Of a stretch of 13,398 nt of DNA, positions 12,796 through 13,398 are shown piece after piece. Within the stretch, counting starts at the first letter, position 1, and the number at the start of each line of letters is the position of its first letter. This DNA comes from Thermoleophilaceae bacterium. Its GTDB lineage: Bacteria > Actinomycetota > Thermoleophilia > Solirubrobacterales > Thermoleophilaceae. Location of the stretch: contig JACCUC010000050.1 of NCBI GenBank assembly GCA_013812065.1, positions 1-13,398 of the forward strand, in the 5' to 3' direction. The translations under genes and the position numbers were made by a program. The notes under the pieces are model-generated. The model made no database searches and had not been told where the DNA came from. It saw only the letters and a program-made list of their open reading frames with translations.

Positions 12796-13284
12796 ATGGC
12801 AGCTCGCCCGAACCGACCGGTCGGCCCCGACGGGCGGCCGCTCACCCCCGAGGAGCAGGCCGACCTCGAGCGGCTCGAGCTCATCGAGCAGGCGCGCAAC
12901 TCGCGCCGCTGGGCGTACTTCGCGACGTTCATCGCCTTTCTCGCCGCCGCCGCGGCGGCCGTGGCGCTTGCCCTACTGCTCTCGACCGACCAATCGTCGG
13001 GCCGGTCGGGCGCCTCGCGCAGCTCGGTCCGCGACCTCCAGGATGACCAATCCAAGCTCGAGGACCGCGTCGAGTCGGCCCGCGAGGCATCGCGCGACGC
13101 CGAGGGATCGGTGGACTCGCTCACGAGCCGCATCGACGACCTCGAGAGCGAGGTCCAGAGCGCCGACGGGCCCGACGAGTCGACCCAGCGCGAGGTCGCC
13201 GACCTGAGCCAGGACGTGCAGCAGCTTCAGGAGGAGGTCGACCGGGTCGGGCGGGACGCCGACTCGGGCGGCTCCTCGCCCTGA
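12796..13284 (+). CDS. Membrane-anchored coiled-coil protein
   Basis: A 162-residue protein from ATG 12796. A polar N-terminus with DGRPLTPEEQADLERLELIEQ (partly shown) precedes one transmembrane helix (about 39-63, WAYFATFIAFLAAAAAAVAL). Residues 75-155 then form a long coiled coil rich in D, E, S, R and Q, with regular heptads such as LTSRIDDLESEVQ and VADLSQDVQQLQEEVDRV. The topology is probably an inner N-terminus with an outer coiled coil. No enzymatic motif is visible. Such proteins often act as envelope scaffolds or stalks (inference). TATCCT at 12780-12785 could be a -10 box giving a nearly leaderless mRNA, but its -35 is poor. It diverges from the M16 gene. Confidence 0.75.
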   Translation: MAARPNRPVGPDGRPLTPEEQADLERLELIEQARNSRRWAYFATFIAFLAAAAAAVALALLLSTDQSSGRSGASRSSVRDLQDDQSKLEDRVESAREASRDAEGSVDSLTSRIDDLESEVQSADGPDESTQREVADLSQDVQQLQEEVDRVGRDADSGGSSP

Positions 13285-13398
13285 GCGTCAGCCGGGTCGC
13301 CGTCGGCGCCGCCAGGGTTCTCGCCGCCACCCTCGCTCTCGTCCGCCTGGCCCGCGGTCGCGATCGCCGGCCGCCTCTGGCCTCGGGCGCGCCTCGCC

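Noticed and set aside
13227..13398. Possible gene starts or ends at the right edge: a minus-strand acidic tail ending at 13227 and a plus-strand frame (VAVGAARVLAATLALV) from about 13287
   Set aside because: The plus frame has no usual start codon and the minus frame would overlap the coiled-coil gene by about 58 bases. Too little sequence is present to choose.
1..13398. CRISPR arrays, tRNA or rRNA genes
   Set aside because: No regularly spaced repeats, cloverleaf with CCA-proximal T-arm, or rRNA-like stretches were seen on either strand.

Overview
The window is very GC-rich with strongly GC-biased third codon positions. It encodes an ECF sigma factor with an RskA-type anti-sigma factor, many GTG starts, and a radical SAM protein whose C-terminal tail reads Cys-Sec-Ala-Glu-Pro. 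Together these suggest a high-GC actinobacterium, perhaps of the Thermoleophilia (Solirubrobacterales/Gaiellales). That placement is an inference, since no rRNA or marker gene is present.

Layout. (1) 1-2278, + strand: a 5'-truncated ATP-grasp ligase overlaps by 4 nt a radical SAM gene that seems to end at a TGA (2231-2233). Reading on through that TGA gives a C-U-A-E-P tail and 14 further residues to a TAG at 2276-2278. A stem-loop with bacterial SECIS geometry starts 5 nt after the UGA. I therefore annotate a 471-residue selenoprotein. (2) 2275-2904, - strand: a nucleotidyltransferase-fold protein whose stop codon interlocks with the selenoprotein's second stop in a shared CTAG. (3) 2991-3782, + strand: a calcineurin-like metallophosphoesterase, followed by a 12-bp perfect hairpin that can serve both converging genes. 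(4) 3873-5924, - strand: a sigma factor, anti-sigma factor and lipoprotein cluster of SigK/RskA type. (5) 6131-7772, - strand: a small acidic hypothetical protein, TenA (thiaminase II family), and a TenA-like gene with two compensating frameshifts. (6) 7892-9495, - strand: a YihY/BrkB membrane protein and a four-helix membrane protein. (7) 9620-11443: an IS1595-type transposable element with about 32-bp inverted ends. It carries the transposase, a 46-residue basic protein in divergent orientation, and a two-helix membrane passenger protein. (8) 11476-12723, - strand: an M16 zinc peptidase; and 12796-13284, + strand: a membrane-anchored coiled-coil protein.

How the genes work together. The ATP-grasp and Sec radical SAM genes form a translationally coupled pair, most likely one pathway; its substrate cannot be read from sequence. 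The sigma/anti-sigma pair is a membrane-signalling switch with the downstream lipoprotein as a likely target. The transposon appears to have entered the short spacer between the M16 gene and the four-helix membrane gene. Its left end carries a TTGACA-17-TAGAGT promoter reading inward to the transposase.
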